From contig CAVPMN010000001.1 in the NCBI GenBank assembly GCA_963706425.1, positions 1,116,001 through 1,180,000 of the forward strand: a stretch of DNA of 64,000 nt, in the 5' to 3' direction. Shown here in pieces: positions 53,755-63,696 of this stretch. Origin of the DNA: CAVPMN01 sp963706425 (GTDB taxonomy: Bacteria > Actinomycetota > Acidimicrobiia > Acidimicrobiales > Acidimicrobilacustridaceae). A model generated the notes under the pieces. That model saw only the letters and a list, made by a program, of their open reading frames with translations. It did not search any database and was not told where the DNA came from. A program made the translations under genes and the position numbers. Positions within the stretch are counted from its first letter, which is position 1, and each line of letters opens with the position of its first letter.

Positions 53755-55955
53755 AGAGCATCGAACACACCGCCGAGATGATCACCGAATCCTCGCCTGG
53801 ACACTCCGATCGGCGGCGCGGCCACATCGGCCGCATCACCGCGCTCACGATGGGCGGCGGCGCGATCAGCGCTCTGACTCTCGCCCTGATGGTGTTCGGC
53901 GGCGGCAGCGAACCCGTCATCACCGGCACGGTGCTCGTGGCCTTTGCGTCGAGTTGGGGCCTGTTCGCGGCACTCGCGCAGCGGCGAACCGACCAACCTC
54001 AGCCGTGGGCACGCGTCCCCGCCGCTGTCATGGCCGTGCTCGGTCTCGCGTGCCTCGCGTTCCGTCCGACCGACGCCCAGATTCGCGTCGTCAGCTGGGT
54101 CTGGCCACTCGGCCTGGTCGCACTGGCCATCTGGATGATCGTCCAGTCCCGACGATCCCTACACAGCTGGTCGCGACGCGCCGTGCTCTACCCGATCTTC
54201 GGGCTCATGATCGTCGGCGGACTCGGTGCCACCTACGAGACCGTGCGAGAAGCGCAAGAGCGGTCGGCCCATGCCGCCCCCGGCGACCTCGTCGACGTCG
54301 GCGCCCATCGACTCCACATCAACTGCGCCGGCACGGGCCGCCCCACCGTCGTGCTCGAAGCCGGACTCGACCAGGCGTCCACCGTCATGGCCGGTTGGAT
54401 GGCCCCCGCCGTCACGCCCACCAGCCGGGTGTGCGTCTACGACCGGGCGGGAAAGGGCTGGAGCGACCCGGCCCCAGCGGGCGCCGATCCGCTCGCCGTC
54501 GTGACCGACCTCCACACACTGCTCGATCGGCATGGCGAGGCCGGGCCGTTCGTTCTCGCCGGCCATTCGAGCGGCGGTGTCTACGTGCAGGCCTACGCCG
54601 CCACCTATCCCGACGACGTGGCCGGCCTGGTCCTCATCGACTCCCAGCCCCGCACCGCGCTCACCGACCTGCCGGGATACTCAGGTGACTACGAGGCACT
54701 TCGCAAGGCGAGTGGCATCGCTCAACCAGCAGCACGGTTCGGTCTCATGCGTCTGATCAGCAACACGGTCGGCGGAACGCTTCCCGAACCTGTCCGCACC
54801 CAGGAACGCGCCTTCGGCTCCACCGCAGGTCAGGCGCGCAGCACGCGCGACGAGCTCGCGGTGCTCCCCACCGTCATGGAACGAGCGCAGACCCTGACGT
54901 CGCTCGGTGACAAGCCGGTCGCGATCGTCACCGCCGAGCAGGAGGCCATGGACGGGTGGCTCCCGCTGCAGGCCGAGATGGCTGATCTGTCGACCAACAG
55001 CAGCCAACGCTCAGTGCCCGATGCGACACACAGCTCGATCGTCGAGGACGAACACGATGCCGCCCACGCGAGTCGGGCCATCCTCGACGTGGTGAGGTCC
55101 GTCAGGGACCAGTCGATCGCAACAGATTCCACCCCGCCCGCGCTGGACGAGATGTCGACCCCGGTCTCCCGTCCGACGGCGCCCGTCGACGAGCTCGTCG
55201 CCGTCAACGGCGCACGTATTCATGTCCGGTGCGCCGGTGCCGGCTCAACCACCGCCGTTCTGATCGCCGGTTTCGAAACGAGCGGGGAGATCTGGAACGA
55301 CGTCACTCCCACCGTCACCCAACAGACCCGGGTCTGCACCTACGACCGCTACGGAACCGGCGCCAGCGACGCTGCGCCGCCGTCGCAGACCTTCACCGGC
55401 CAAGCCGAGGATCTTCACGCCGCTCTGACCTCGCTCGGCGAGACCGGACCGTTCCTGGCAGTCGGCCACTCCTTCGGCGGGTCGGTGGCGGTCACCTTCG
55501 CCGCGACACACCCGTCCGACGTCATCGGCCTGCTTCTCGTCGACGCCAGCCCCGCCACCTGGCCGACCGCGATCTGTGCCGTGCCCGACGACGGGACGCC
55601 CGCGGCCGAGGGGTTCCGACAGACGTGCACCGCCATTTCGTCGCCTGCCAACAACGACGAGCACCTCGACGGTCTCGCCGCCTTCGCCGAGGTCGCCGAG
55701 ATCGAAACCCTCGGAGAGCTGCGGATGGTCGTCATGACGGCGACACAACATCCCTGGGGGCTCGACGATGCCCAGAACACCAAACTGGACGACGCATGGA
55801 ACGCGGGCCAAGACCACTGGCTCACCCTGTCGCCTTCGGCCCGCCTCGTTCCCATCGACGACACCGCACACAACATCCAGGTCGACCAACCTGCAGCGGT
55901 CGTCGAGCAGATCCGGCAACTGATCCAGACCCCGTTGACCGGGTCCGCGGGGTGA
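53751..55955 (+). CDS. Membrane protein with two alpha/beta-hydrolase domains, 734 aa
   Basis: The first 170 residues have four hydrophobic helices. Two alpha/beta-hydrolase domains follow: the first (about 180-455) with VLAGHSSGGVYVQAY and DATHSSIV as nucleophile and catalytic His, the second (about 480-734) with AVGHSFGGSVAVTF and DDTAHNIQV. Both begin with a related strand (VDVGAHRLHINCAGTGRPTV; VAVNGARIHVRCAGAGSTTA), indicating internal duplication. The enzymatic role may be an esterase or lipase facing the membrane. Confidence 0.82.
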   Translation: MKSIEHTAEMITESSPGHSDRRRGHIGRITALTMGGGAISALTLALMVFGGGSEPVITGTVLVAFASSWGLFAALAQRRTDQPQPWARVPAAVMAVLGLACLAFRPTDAQIRVVSWVWPLGLVALAIWMIVQSRRSLHSWSRRAVLYPIFGLMIVGGLGATYETVREAQERSAHAAPGDLVDVGAHRLHINCAGTGRPTVVLEAGLDQASTVMAGWMAPAVTPTSRVCVYDRAGKGWSDPAPAGADPLAVVTDLHTLLDRHGEAGPFVLAGHSSGGVYVQAYAATYPDDVAGLVLIDSQPRTALTDLPGYSGDYEALRKASGIAQPAARFGLMRLISNTVGGTLPEPVRTQERAFGSTAGQARSTRDELAVLPTVMERAQTLTSLGDKPVAIVTAEQEAMDGWLPLQAEMADLSTNSSQRSVPDATHSSIVEDEHDAAHASRAILDVVRSVRDQSIATDSTPPALDEMSTPVSRPTAPVDELVAVNGARIHVRCAGAGSTTAVLIAGFETSGEIWNDVTPTVTQQTRVCTYDRYGTGASDAAPPSQTFTGQAEDLHAALTSLGETGPFLAVGHSFGGSVAVTFAATHPSDVIGLLLVDASPATWPTAICAVPDDGTPAAEGFRQTCTAISSPANNDEHLDGLAAFAEVAEIETLGELRMVVMTATQHPWGLDDAQNTKLDDAWNAGQDHWLTLSPSARLVPIDDTAHNIQVDQPAAVVEQIRQLIQTPLTGSAG

Positions 55956-56111
55956 GAAGCGCAACCCGGACAGCCGTCGTCGAGCCTGCCAGAAACCACC
56001 TCACTCGACGACCGCAACGACCCAACCTCATAACTCACGCGTGGGGCACCGGTTCATCGCGCTCATCGAGCCGGAGCAGAATTGTCAGAGGCTCTGACTA
56101 CGTTGAGCGGC

Positions 56112-56501
56112 ATGAACCGAACGCAGCGGATTGGACATCAGTCCGAGCTGGCATTCCAGATGCGTTGCCTCGAGCTCGGGATCGAATGTGCGGTCCCCGT
56201 TGGGGTCGAACGGTACGACCTCGTGATCCTGCGCGACCGGTGGCAGCGAGTGCAGATCAAGACGGGCAAGCTCGCCGCGGGATGCATCGCGTTCAACACG
56301 TGCAGCAATGCGGAGGGCGTCGGTCGACCAGTGGGCTACACGGGCTTCGCGGACGCCATTGGGATCTACGCTCCCGAACTCGATCGAAGTTTTCTCATTC
56401 CGCTGGCTGAGTGCCCGCGAGGCAACGCCCGACTCCGCGTCGAACCGGCCCGCAACAACCAGCAGGCGCGACTGCGATGGGCCGACGACTACGCCCTCTG
56501 A
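56112..56501 (+). CDS. PD-(D/E)XK-type small nuclease (group I intron endonuclease-like), 129 aa
   Basis: RIGHQSELAFQMRCLELGIE, RYDLVILRDRWQRVQIKTGK (D-x-n-QIK pattern) and YTGFADAIGIYAPEL form the core of a small PD-(D/E)XK restriction-like fold, as annotated for group-I-intron-associated endonucleases. No intron is visible. ATG 56112 is used; an upstream TTG at 56082 is an alternative. It lies 98 bp before tRNA-Arg. Confidence 0.7.
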   Translation: MNRTQRIGHQSELAFQMRCLELGIECAVPVGVERYDLVILRDRWQRVQIKTGKLAAGCIAFNTCSNAEGVGRPVGYTGFADAIGIYAPELDRSFLIPLAECPRGNARLRVEPARNNQQARLRWADDYAL

Positions 56502-56599
56502 CCGGGAAGGCCCCGGCGCTCCAGTGATCGGCCGGAGGCGTGCGGGCTAGCCTTCGCCGACCGGCTTGCCACAGACTTTGGCCGAGTAGTCGCACCCCC

Positions 56600-56674
56600 G
56601 CCCTCGTAGCTCAGGGGATAGAGCGCTGGATTCCTAATCCGGGTGCGCAGGTTCGAATCCTGCCGGGGGCGCCA
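56600..56674 (+). tRNA. tRNA-Arg (CCT anticodon)
   Basis: A complete cloverleaf: acceptor GCCCTCG/CGGGGGC (one G-U), D arm GCTCAGGGGATAGAGC, anticodon stem CTGGA/TCCGG with loop TTCCTAA and anticodon CCT at 56633-56635, T arm CAGGTTCGAATCCTG, discriminator G, and encoded CCA. It reads AGG codons. Confidence 0.95.
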
Positions 56675-56730
56675 TCGAAAGAGCTGCCGAGGACGCCATG
56701 GTCTGGCGCACCGCCGCCCGCAGGACGCTC

Positions 56731-57354
56731 CTACCGCTCGCGCACTTCGGCCAGGACGACCGGTTGCTCTTGGCCTTCCCAGCTCGCGGTGAGACCCATC
56801 GGCGGTTGCAGGCCTGGCGCAGGCCGCCGGAACACGGTGAGATCGAACCGGTCGTTGTGAAGCACAGATGCGGCGGGCTCGTCGCGCTCGAGCTCGAAGC
56901 CGTCGACCGGCACTCGCTCCTGGGTCCAACCTCCGCCTTGGATACGGACGTTGCTCGGCGCGATGTACCAGCGGCCGTCGTACACGGCCATCCCGAGCGC
57001 CTCGCCCTGCCCCGTCATGGCCACCGCCGCGAGCATGACGACAAACCGTGGGTCGCGCAGCCCGTCGTACACCCAGCGGGTGCCGAGCACGGAGTGGTCC
57101 ATCTCACCGATGAGCGCGGCGTCGGCACCGTCGAGAGGTTCGTCGCGATAGGTGAGCGGAACCTGCAGGAGCAGACCGCCGACGGTGACCAGGTGCGTCT
57201 CCATGCCGACCCGCCCATCGGGATCGTCGAACCGGTAGGAGCCGACGACCTCGAGGGGCACGGGAGCCGGGGGACCCCACGGCTGGGTCGGCACCCACTC
57301 GGCGAGGAGGTCGGCCTTGGTCGGGGTGATCGTCGCTCGGTGGAAGAGGGCCAT
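56731..57354 (-). CDS. Maltokinase N-terminal cap-like domain protein, 207 aa
   Basis: Starts MALFHRATITPTKADLLAEW and runs through VVGSYRFDDPDGRVGMETHL and LGTRWVYDGLRDPRFVVML, matching proteins annotated with the maltokinase (Pep2/Mak) N-terminal cap. The kinase domain is absent, so it is a stand-alone cap protein of unclear role. Convergent with the tRNA; divergent from the ArsR gene. Confidence 0.75.
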   Translation of the reverse strand: MALFHRATITPTKADLLAEWVPTQPWGPPAPVPLEVVGSYRFDDPDGRVGMETHLVTVGGLLLQVPLTYRDEPLDGADAALIGEMDHSVLGTRWVYDGLRDPRFVVMLAAVAMTGQGEALGMAVYDGRWYIAPSNVRIQGGGWTQERVPVDGFELERDEPAASVLHNDRFDLTVFRRPAPGLQPPMGLTASWEGQEQPVVLAEVRER

Positions 57355-57424
57355 GGTGGGCACCGTAGGACGGGTGGCGCGGCGACGCCGCCGAGGTTCC
57401 GGCGACCCGACGGTCCGGCATTCC

Positions 57425-57440
57425 TCAACCAACTGGTTGA
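57425..57440. promoter_or_regulatory. ArsR-type palindrome 1
   Basis: TCAACCAACTGGTTGA, a perfect 16-bp palindrome with 7-bp arms, 59 bp before the ArsR start and 71 bp before the cap-protein start. Confidence 0.7.
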
Positions 57441-57470
57441 CAACGGTCCCCGCCCGTCGTACCGTCCTCC

Positions 57471-57486
57471 TCAACCACTCGGTTGA
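57471..57486. promoter_or_regulatory. ArsR-type palindrome 2
   Basis: TCAACCACTCGGTTGA, 12 bp before the ArsR start. Same outer arms as palindrome 1; centres 46 bp apart. Confidence 0.7.
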
Positions 57487-57498
57487 GAAGGAGCGCAG

Positions 57499-57870
57499 GT
57501 GGCCGACGAGCAGTTGTCACGTATGTTCGCCGCCCTCGCCGACCCGACGCGGCGCGACATCGTGGCCCGTCTCTCGGTGGGCGATGCGACGGTGAGCGAG
57601 TTGGCCGAGCCCTACGACGTCTCCGTGCAGGCCGTGTCGAAGCACCTCAAGGTGCTCACCGAGGCCGGCCTGGTCAGCCAGACACGGGACGCTCAGCGGC
57701 GGCCATGCCATCTCGAGGCCGAGGTGTTCGACCTGATGACCAAGTGGATAGAGCGCTACCGCCTCCAGGCCCAGCAGCGCTACGAGCGCCTCGACGCCGT
57801 GCTCGCCGAGATGCAGGGCGACACACAACGAACCGACCGACCACACCGCCAGCAAGGAGCAGCATCATGA
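57499..57870 (+). CDS. ArsR-family transcriptional regulator, 123 aa
   Basis: Winged helix: QLSRMFAALADPTRRDIVAR, ELAEPYDVSVQAVSKHLKVL then TEAGLVSQTRDAQRRPCHLE. No ArsR metal-binding Cys motif, so it belongs to the group partnered with SRPBCC proteins. GTG 57499 follows AAGGAG. Two palindromes upstream point to autoregulation. Coupled to the SRPBCC gene. Confidence 0.92.
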   Translation: MADEQLSRMFAALADPTRRDIVARLSVGDATVSELAEPYDVSVQAVSKHLKVLTEAGLVSQTRDAQRRPCHLEAEVFDLMTKWIERYRLQAQQRYERLDAVLAEMQGDTQRTDRPHRQQGAAS

Positions 57871-58352
57871 GTCCGACGAGCAGCCGCCATCAGGTCTCCA
57901 TCGAGGCCGACCCTGCCCTGCCGATCATCCGCATGACCCGCGACTTCGACGCCACACCAGCCCAGCTCATGCGAGCCCACACCGACCCCGAGCTGTTCGC
58001 CCGCTGGGTCGGTCCCGACGGCATGGACACCAAGATCCTCGAGTGGGATGCCACCACCGGAGGTCGGTGGCGCTACGTCGCCAAGCGCGACGGCGAGGAG
58101 TACGGCTTCCACGGTTCGTTCCACGAGGTCGGCGACGACCGCATCGTCCAGACCTTCACCTTCGACGGCCAACCCGAGGGCGTCGCCCTCGAGACCTTGT
58201 GGTTCGAGGACCTCGGCGACGGCCGCACCCGTTTGCGGGCCCAGTCGCTCGTCGACAGCTTCGAGGGCCGCGACCAGTGGTTGGCGAGCGGCATGGAGAC
58301 CGGCGTCGACGAGGGCTACGCCAAGCTCGACGCTCTCATCGCCGATTTCTGA
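57867..58352 (+). CDS. SRPBCC (AHSA1-like) protein, 161 aa
   Basis: Activator-of-Hsp90-ATPase-like START fold: RMTRDFDATPAQLMRAHTDP then ELFARWVGPDGMDTKI, and the C-terminal GMETGVDEGYAKLDALI. The ArsR-SRPBCC gene pair is common; the ligand is unknown. ATG 57867 overlaps the ArsR stop. Confidence 0.9.
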   Translation: MSPTSSRHQVSIEADPALPIIRMTRDFDATPAQLMRAHTDPELFARWVGPDGMDTKILEWDATTGGRWRYVAKRDGEEYGFHGSFHEVGDDRIVQTFTFDGQPEGVALETLWFEDLGDGRTRLRAQSLVDSFEGRDQWLASGMETGVDEGYAKLDALIADF

Positions 58353-58363
58353 GCGCTGCCGCG

Positions 58364-61300
58364 CTACGGGATCGGGTCGGCGACGAGGTTGTCGACGGTG
58401 AGGGTGGGCAGCGTGCCCGTCCACGAGCCCGACAGGTAGAGCAGCACACCCACATCACCCGGCTGCTGCAACACCGACGGCGTCGACGCTGTGGACGACA
58501 AGAGCCATGCCTGAGGCTCGACCCCCGTCGCCCGCCACACCTTCACCCGTGCCGTGGTCGGTGACACCCCCTGGGCCTGGAACCTCACCCGCACCTGCTC
58601 GTTCGGACTCACCACTAACCCCGGCACCGTCGTCGACGACAGCACCGTGCTCGCGCCGTTGACCGTCCGCATCAACGACACCACGATCCCACCGCCGGCC
58701 ACCCACCGGACCTGCGCCCGATAGTCGTTCCCGTTCGACACCCGCCTACCGATCACCGACACATACGCGCCGTTGCCCGTGGCCGGGACGTTGAGCGACA
58801 GGTCCATCGACAGATCGATATCGGTCTGGCGCGGACGCGGTGAGGTAGCCAGCCCGATTCGCCGACACCGCCCCGACCATGCGGCCGAAACCACCCGACA
58901 CCGAATACGCCGACGGCGGGGACGTCATCGACCACACCCCACCCACATCCGCCGTCCCGAAACCGTTCGAGAACGACCGACCAAAAGTATCCAACGCCAG
59001 CGGCGGCCTCACGACTACCACCTCCACCGTCGTGTCAGCGGTCGCGCCCTCGTCGTCGGTCACCGTCAACGTCACCAGATAGGTGCCCGCCAGCGCATAG
59101 GCGTGCTGCGTGGTCGCACCCGAACCCGTCGCCCCATCCCCGAAGTCCCACGCCCACGACACCACCGAACCATCAACATCCGACGACCCCGACCCATCGA
59201 ACGACGCCGACAAGAAATCGAGGTTGGTCGAGAACGCCGCCGTCGGCGCCACGTTCGCCACGACCACCACCTCGGCAGAGGTCGACCCCACCTCGCCTTC
59301 GTCGTCGGACACCGTCAATGTCACCAAATAGGTGCCCGCCAACGCATACGTGTGCTCCACCGTCGCACCCGAACCGGACTCGCCATCACCGAAGTCCCAC
59401 ACCCACGACACCACCGAACCATCAACATCCGACGACCCCGACCCATCGAACGACGCCGACAAGAACTCGAGACCAGTCGTGAACGACGCCGTCGGCGCCA
59501 CGTTGGGAGGCTCCACCTCGAAGACGGTCAACGCGGTTGTCGACAATCCGGGTGCACCTTCGGCGTCGGTCACCGTCAACGTCACCTGATAGGTGCCCGC
59601 CAACGCATACGTGTGCTCCACCGTCGAACCCGAGCCTGACTCGCCATCACCGAAGTCCCACACGCACGACACCACCGAACCATCAGGATCGAACGAGCCC
59701 GATCCATCGAACGACACGACCAACAGCTCGGCGTCTGCGACAAACGACGCCACGGGCACCTCGTTCGCCGGAGGCGGATCTACGACGGTCACCTCAGCGC
59801 TGAACGAGGCTTGGCCCCCGAGGTTGTCGGTGACCGTCAGGTTCACCTGGTAGGTGCCGGCCGCCGCATAGGTGTGCTCGACTGTCGCACCCGAGCCCGA
59901 CGTGCCGTCACCGAGGTCCCACTCGCACGCCACGACCGAGCCATCAGGATCGAACGACTCCGACGACGTCGAAGGACACCGCCAGGAGGTCGGGGGCCGC
60001 GACGAACGCCGCCACCGGCACCTCGTTCGGAGGTGGTGCCTCGACGACGGTCACCATCGTGCTGATGGAGGCCGTTGCACCGTCGTTGTCGGTGACCGTA
60101 AGCGTCACCTGATAGGTGCCCGCCGTCCTCGTAGCTGTGCACGACCGAGTCACCGGTGCCGGTGTTGCCGTCGCCGAACGTCCCAGTGCGTAGGACACGA
60201 TCGAGCCATCCGGGTCGGAAGATCGCCGTCCGCGTCGAAGGAGACGGACAGGAAGTTCGTCTCGGCGCTGCTGAACGCCGCCACCGGAGGCACGGTTCGG
60301 CGGCGGAGGCGGCGGCGTCGAGTCATCCTCGGCAACGAGGTTGTCGATGTGAGCGTGGGCAGTGCGCCCGTCCACGAACCAGACAGGTACAGCAACAGGC
60401 CGACATGACCAGGCTGTTGCAGCACCGCCGGCGTGGCGGCGGTGGACGTCAGCAGCCAGTCCTGCGGCTCGACGCCGGTCGCCGGGCGCCACACCTTCAC
60501 CGCGCGCCGTGGTCGGTGATCGGTGCCGCTGCGCCTGGAACCGCACCCGCAGCGTCTCGTTCGGACTCACCGTCGAGGCCCGGCACCGTCGTCGAGCCAA
60601 GCACGGTGCTCGTGCCGTCCGACGGTGCGCATCAGCGATGACGATCGACGCCGCCACCGCGGCAGGTAGCGGACCTGCGCCCGGTAGTCGTTGCCGTTCG
60701 ACACCCGGCGACCGATCACCGAGCACGTACGCGCCACCGCCGCGTGGCCGGCACGTACTGAGCGACAGGTCGACCGACATGATCGACGTCGGTCTGCTGG
60801 ACGCTGGTGAGATAGCCGGCCCGATTCTGCGCGGCAGCGCACCAACGATGCGACCGGCGCCGTCCGGACACCGAGTACGCTCGACGCCGGACCCCCGCCA
60901 GCGTCCACGGGCCACCGACATCGGCGGTGCCGAACCCGTTGGACACCGACCGCCCGAAGGTGTCGAGCGCGATACTCCTTCGGCGGGTCGGTTCACGGTG
61001 ACCGGCTCGACGGTGAAGCTATCGGTGGCCGCCACGATTGTCGGTCACGGTGAGCGTCACGTCGTAGGTGCCCGGCCGTCTGACGTAGGCGTGCTGCGGC
61101 CGATCACTCCCGAACCAGTGGTGCCGTCGCCGAAGTCCCAGTGCGTAGGACACGATCGAGCCGTCGGGGTCGAACGATCGCCGACCCGTCGAACGCGACA
61201 CGGAAAGGTGGCTCCACCGTGCGAGGTGAACGACGCGATCGGCAGGTCGTTCGGCAGGTTCCCGACCGCGCCCGCTGGCCTGGTAGTGGGCCGCATCACG

Positions 61301-63696
61301 GCCCGTCGGTGAGCGCCGCGGGTAGACCGCCACCTCGTCGATGCGTTGCGTTGATCGCCTCGCGGGTCGGCGCGGCACGGCCAGCGATCTGAGCCGGTCA
61401 CCACCGACCCGCCAGTAGCCCCAGTAGACCTGGGCCTTCGTGTCACCGAGGGGTCGCTGGCGACCAGATTCGCCGTCGACGTAGAGCTGCATGCCCTGTC
61501 GCTGCCGAGCGTGCCGACGACGTGATGCCATTGGCCGTTGTTGTAGCCGCTGCGCGCTGTTGATGGTGACTGCGGTTGCCCATGTCGGGACGCACGCCGA
61601 ACCGGAACTGACCGTTGTCCGTCATGTAGATGTGCCGGTCGGTGCACGTTCGAGCTGCTGCGCGCCGGTGCGGCTGCTGCCGAATCCGACGATCTTGCCT
61701 CCGAGCGTGGTCGTGGTGTCGCACCCAGGCCTCGATCGTGAACGTCTGGGGACCGGCCTGCCAGTAGTCGTGCCGCGCCGTGGACCTCGGCTGGTGCTCG
61801 CTGGTGCCGGGAAGCTGGTGGCCGGGTCGGTCTCGTTGAGGAGCGCGCCAGACGCGTTGCGCTCGATGCGAGCGGGCCGAGCGTCAGGTCGCTGGAGTTG
61901 GCCCAGTCGCGACGGTGGTTCCGCTGGGCTCGCCGAGCCGCCAGTGGTAGGTCGGGTTGTCGGCCTTGACCGCCGAGTCGATACGGTGCTCGGCGGCGCC
62001 GTTCCGCTCGGGACGGTGATGGTGGCCGGCGGGCCGGTGAACCACGTTGCCGAACGGGTCGGTGACGCGGATGCGGTAGGTCTGGTTCGAACCAGGCGGT
62101 GCGCCGACGTGTCGACGAAGCCGAGCGGCGGTGCGGGTCCACCAGTTCGTGCTTCGTCTGGAACGCCTTGAGCACCGTCGACGTCGCGGTGCTCGGGACC
62201 GCGGAGCACCTCGACGGTCAGGCGCTCGTTGTCGCGGTCCCACGCGGCCTTCCAGCCGACACGCACGGTGCCCGGACCGAGGTCGGGGTGAGCGTCGGCG
62301 TCGTCTCGGCGTAGCTCTGGACCTGGTCGTTGTTCGGCGAGACCTCACGGGCCGGGAAGCGCACCAGGCCTTGTTGGGAGACGCCGTTGACCCGCGGGAA
62401 CTCGCCCCCGTAGACGACGTAGTCGTCGTTCGACGTCACCGCCCACGGACCCTGCTAGCTGGCCGGTGTAGTCGCCGAGCGCGAGCGGTGGGCAGCCAGT
62501 GCAGGACCTCGGCGGCCGGCCGGCCCGGGAAAGTGCTGCCAGTCGTTCGGGGCTGCCGACGGCGTTGGTGAGGCCGTACGGCGACACGACGCGTGTCGAT
62601 ACGCCTGGGCCCGCTGGAACGTCCACGGTTCGCTCTGCGGGAAGTTGCTCGACCAGTCCCGCAGTCGTGCGCATGGCCGGCGGTGTACAGGACATCGTCT
62701 CGCCGAACGGTGAGGCCGTAGTTGTCGCCTCGGCAGCCGTTGACCCACTCGAGCGCACCGGTGAGCGGGATGGGCGGCGAAGGTGCCCTCGAAGTTGCCG
62801 ACGCCACCGCCGCCGCCGAAGGTCCAGCCGATCCCGTAGACCATCTCGCCGTCGGTGACCAGTCCCGAGATGTACGAGCCCGAACCGCGGTTCGGGATGA
62901 TCGAGTTGACCGCCCACGGCATCAGCGCCCCGGTAGTGCCGTCGAGCGACCCCATGCCGAACTGCTGCACGCCGTTGAGCTGTCGACGAAGTTCCCGCCG
63001 ACGACCATCGCGACCGCTGGCGGGATGGCGGACCATCGCCACGACATCGCCGTCGGCCGACGGCGCCCACGGCAACAGGGCACCAGTCGTGGCGTTCACG
63101 GCGGCGAGGCGGCTGCGCGGCTGGCTTCCGACTGTGGTGAAGACCCCGCCCATGTAGAGGGTGTTGCCGTCCACGGCGATGGCCGAGACCCGGACGTTCG
63201 CGACGGGATTGAACGGGAGAACTGCGCCGGTCTGCGCGTCGATCGCGGCGACACGGGCTCGGAACTGATCGTTGACCCGGCCGAAGTCGCCGCCCACGTA
63301 GATGACCGAGCCGTCCTCGGATGCCGTGATGGTGATGCCCTGGGCGTCGAGCGTCGGCGCCCACGACGTGACCAGCTCGCCGGTGTGGATGTCGTAGGCG
63401 AGGATGTTCGACCGGGGCGTCTCGTCGACGCCCGGAGCTGCTCCGGCCGGGCGAGCATGGGTGAACTCACCGGTGACGAAGACACGATCGCCGACGATGA
63501 CCTGCGACCACACGACGCCGTTGATCTGCACGGTCGGCAGCGCGTCTGCGGACACCGTGTCGGGCAGGTTCAGGTCGACCGGGGCGGTATCTGCCGTCGC
63601 GGTCGGCACGTCACGGGTGAAGCCAACGATCGTGAACACGAGAACAGCGACCAGAGCGGCGCCCGTGCGCCGCCCAGATCCACGATGATCTGGCAT
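58364..63696 (-). pseudogene. Giant secreted multi-domain protein (propeller-like, Fn3, LamG, PKD repeats), many frameshifts
   Basis: About 1,775 aa. It starts at ATG 63696 with signal GAALVAVLVFTIVGF. Order: delta-60/propeller-like repeats (VFVTGEFT, VIYVGGDFGRVND, TLYMGGVFTTVG; 63.6-62.5 kb), Fn3-like part (about 62.4-62.0), LamG-like domain with NGQWHHVVGTLGSD (61.9-61.3), a PKD domain, a module with FGRSVSNGFGTADVGG (60.97-60.3), five further PKD domains (60.3-59.0), and a second copy of that module (58.99-58.37) ending LPTLTVDNLVADPIP. From about 59.95 to 63.0 kb many indels break the frame; 58.75-59.93 kb is clean. Role: cell-surface adhesion or polysaccharide binding. Confidence 0.75.
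58990..60300 (-). repeat. PKD-domain repeat array (about 85-residue units)
   Basis: At least five PKD units repeat the core SFDGSGSSDVDGSVVSWVWD, then FGDGESGSGATVEHTYALAG then TYLVTLTVTDDEG, at about 250-bp intervals. DNA identity between the two best units is high over several tens of bases, so they arose by recent duplication; this also makes the region prone to assembly error. Confidence 0.75.

Noticed and set aside
58990..60300. Regular repeats that might suggest a CRISPR array
   Set aside because: The repeats are coding, about 250 bp apart, and translate to PKD domains. No short direct repeats with unique spacers were found anywhere in the window.
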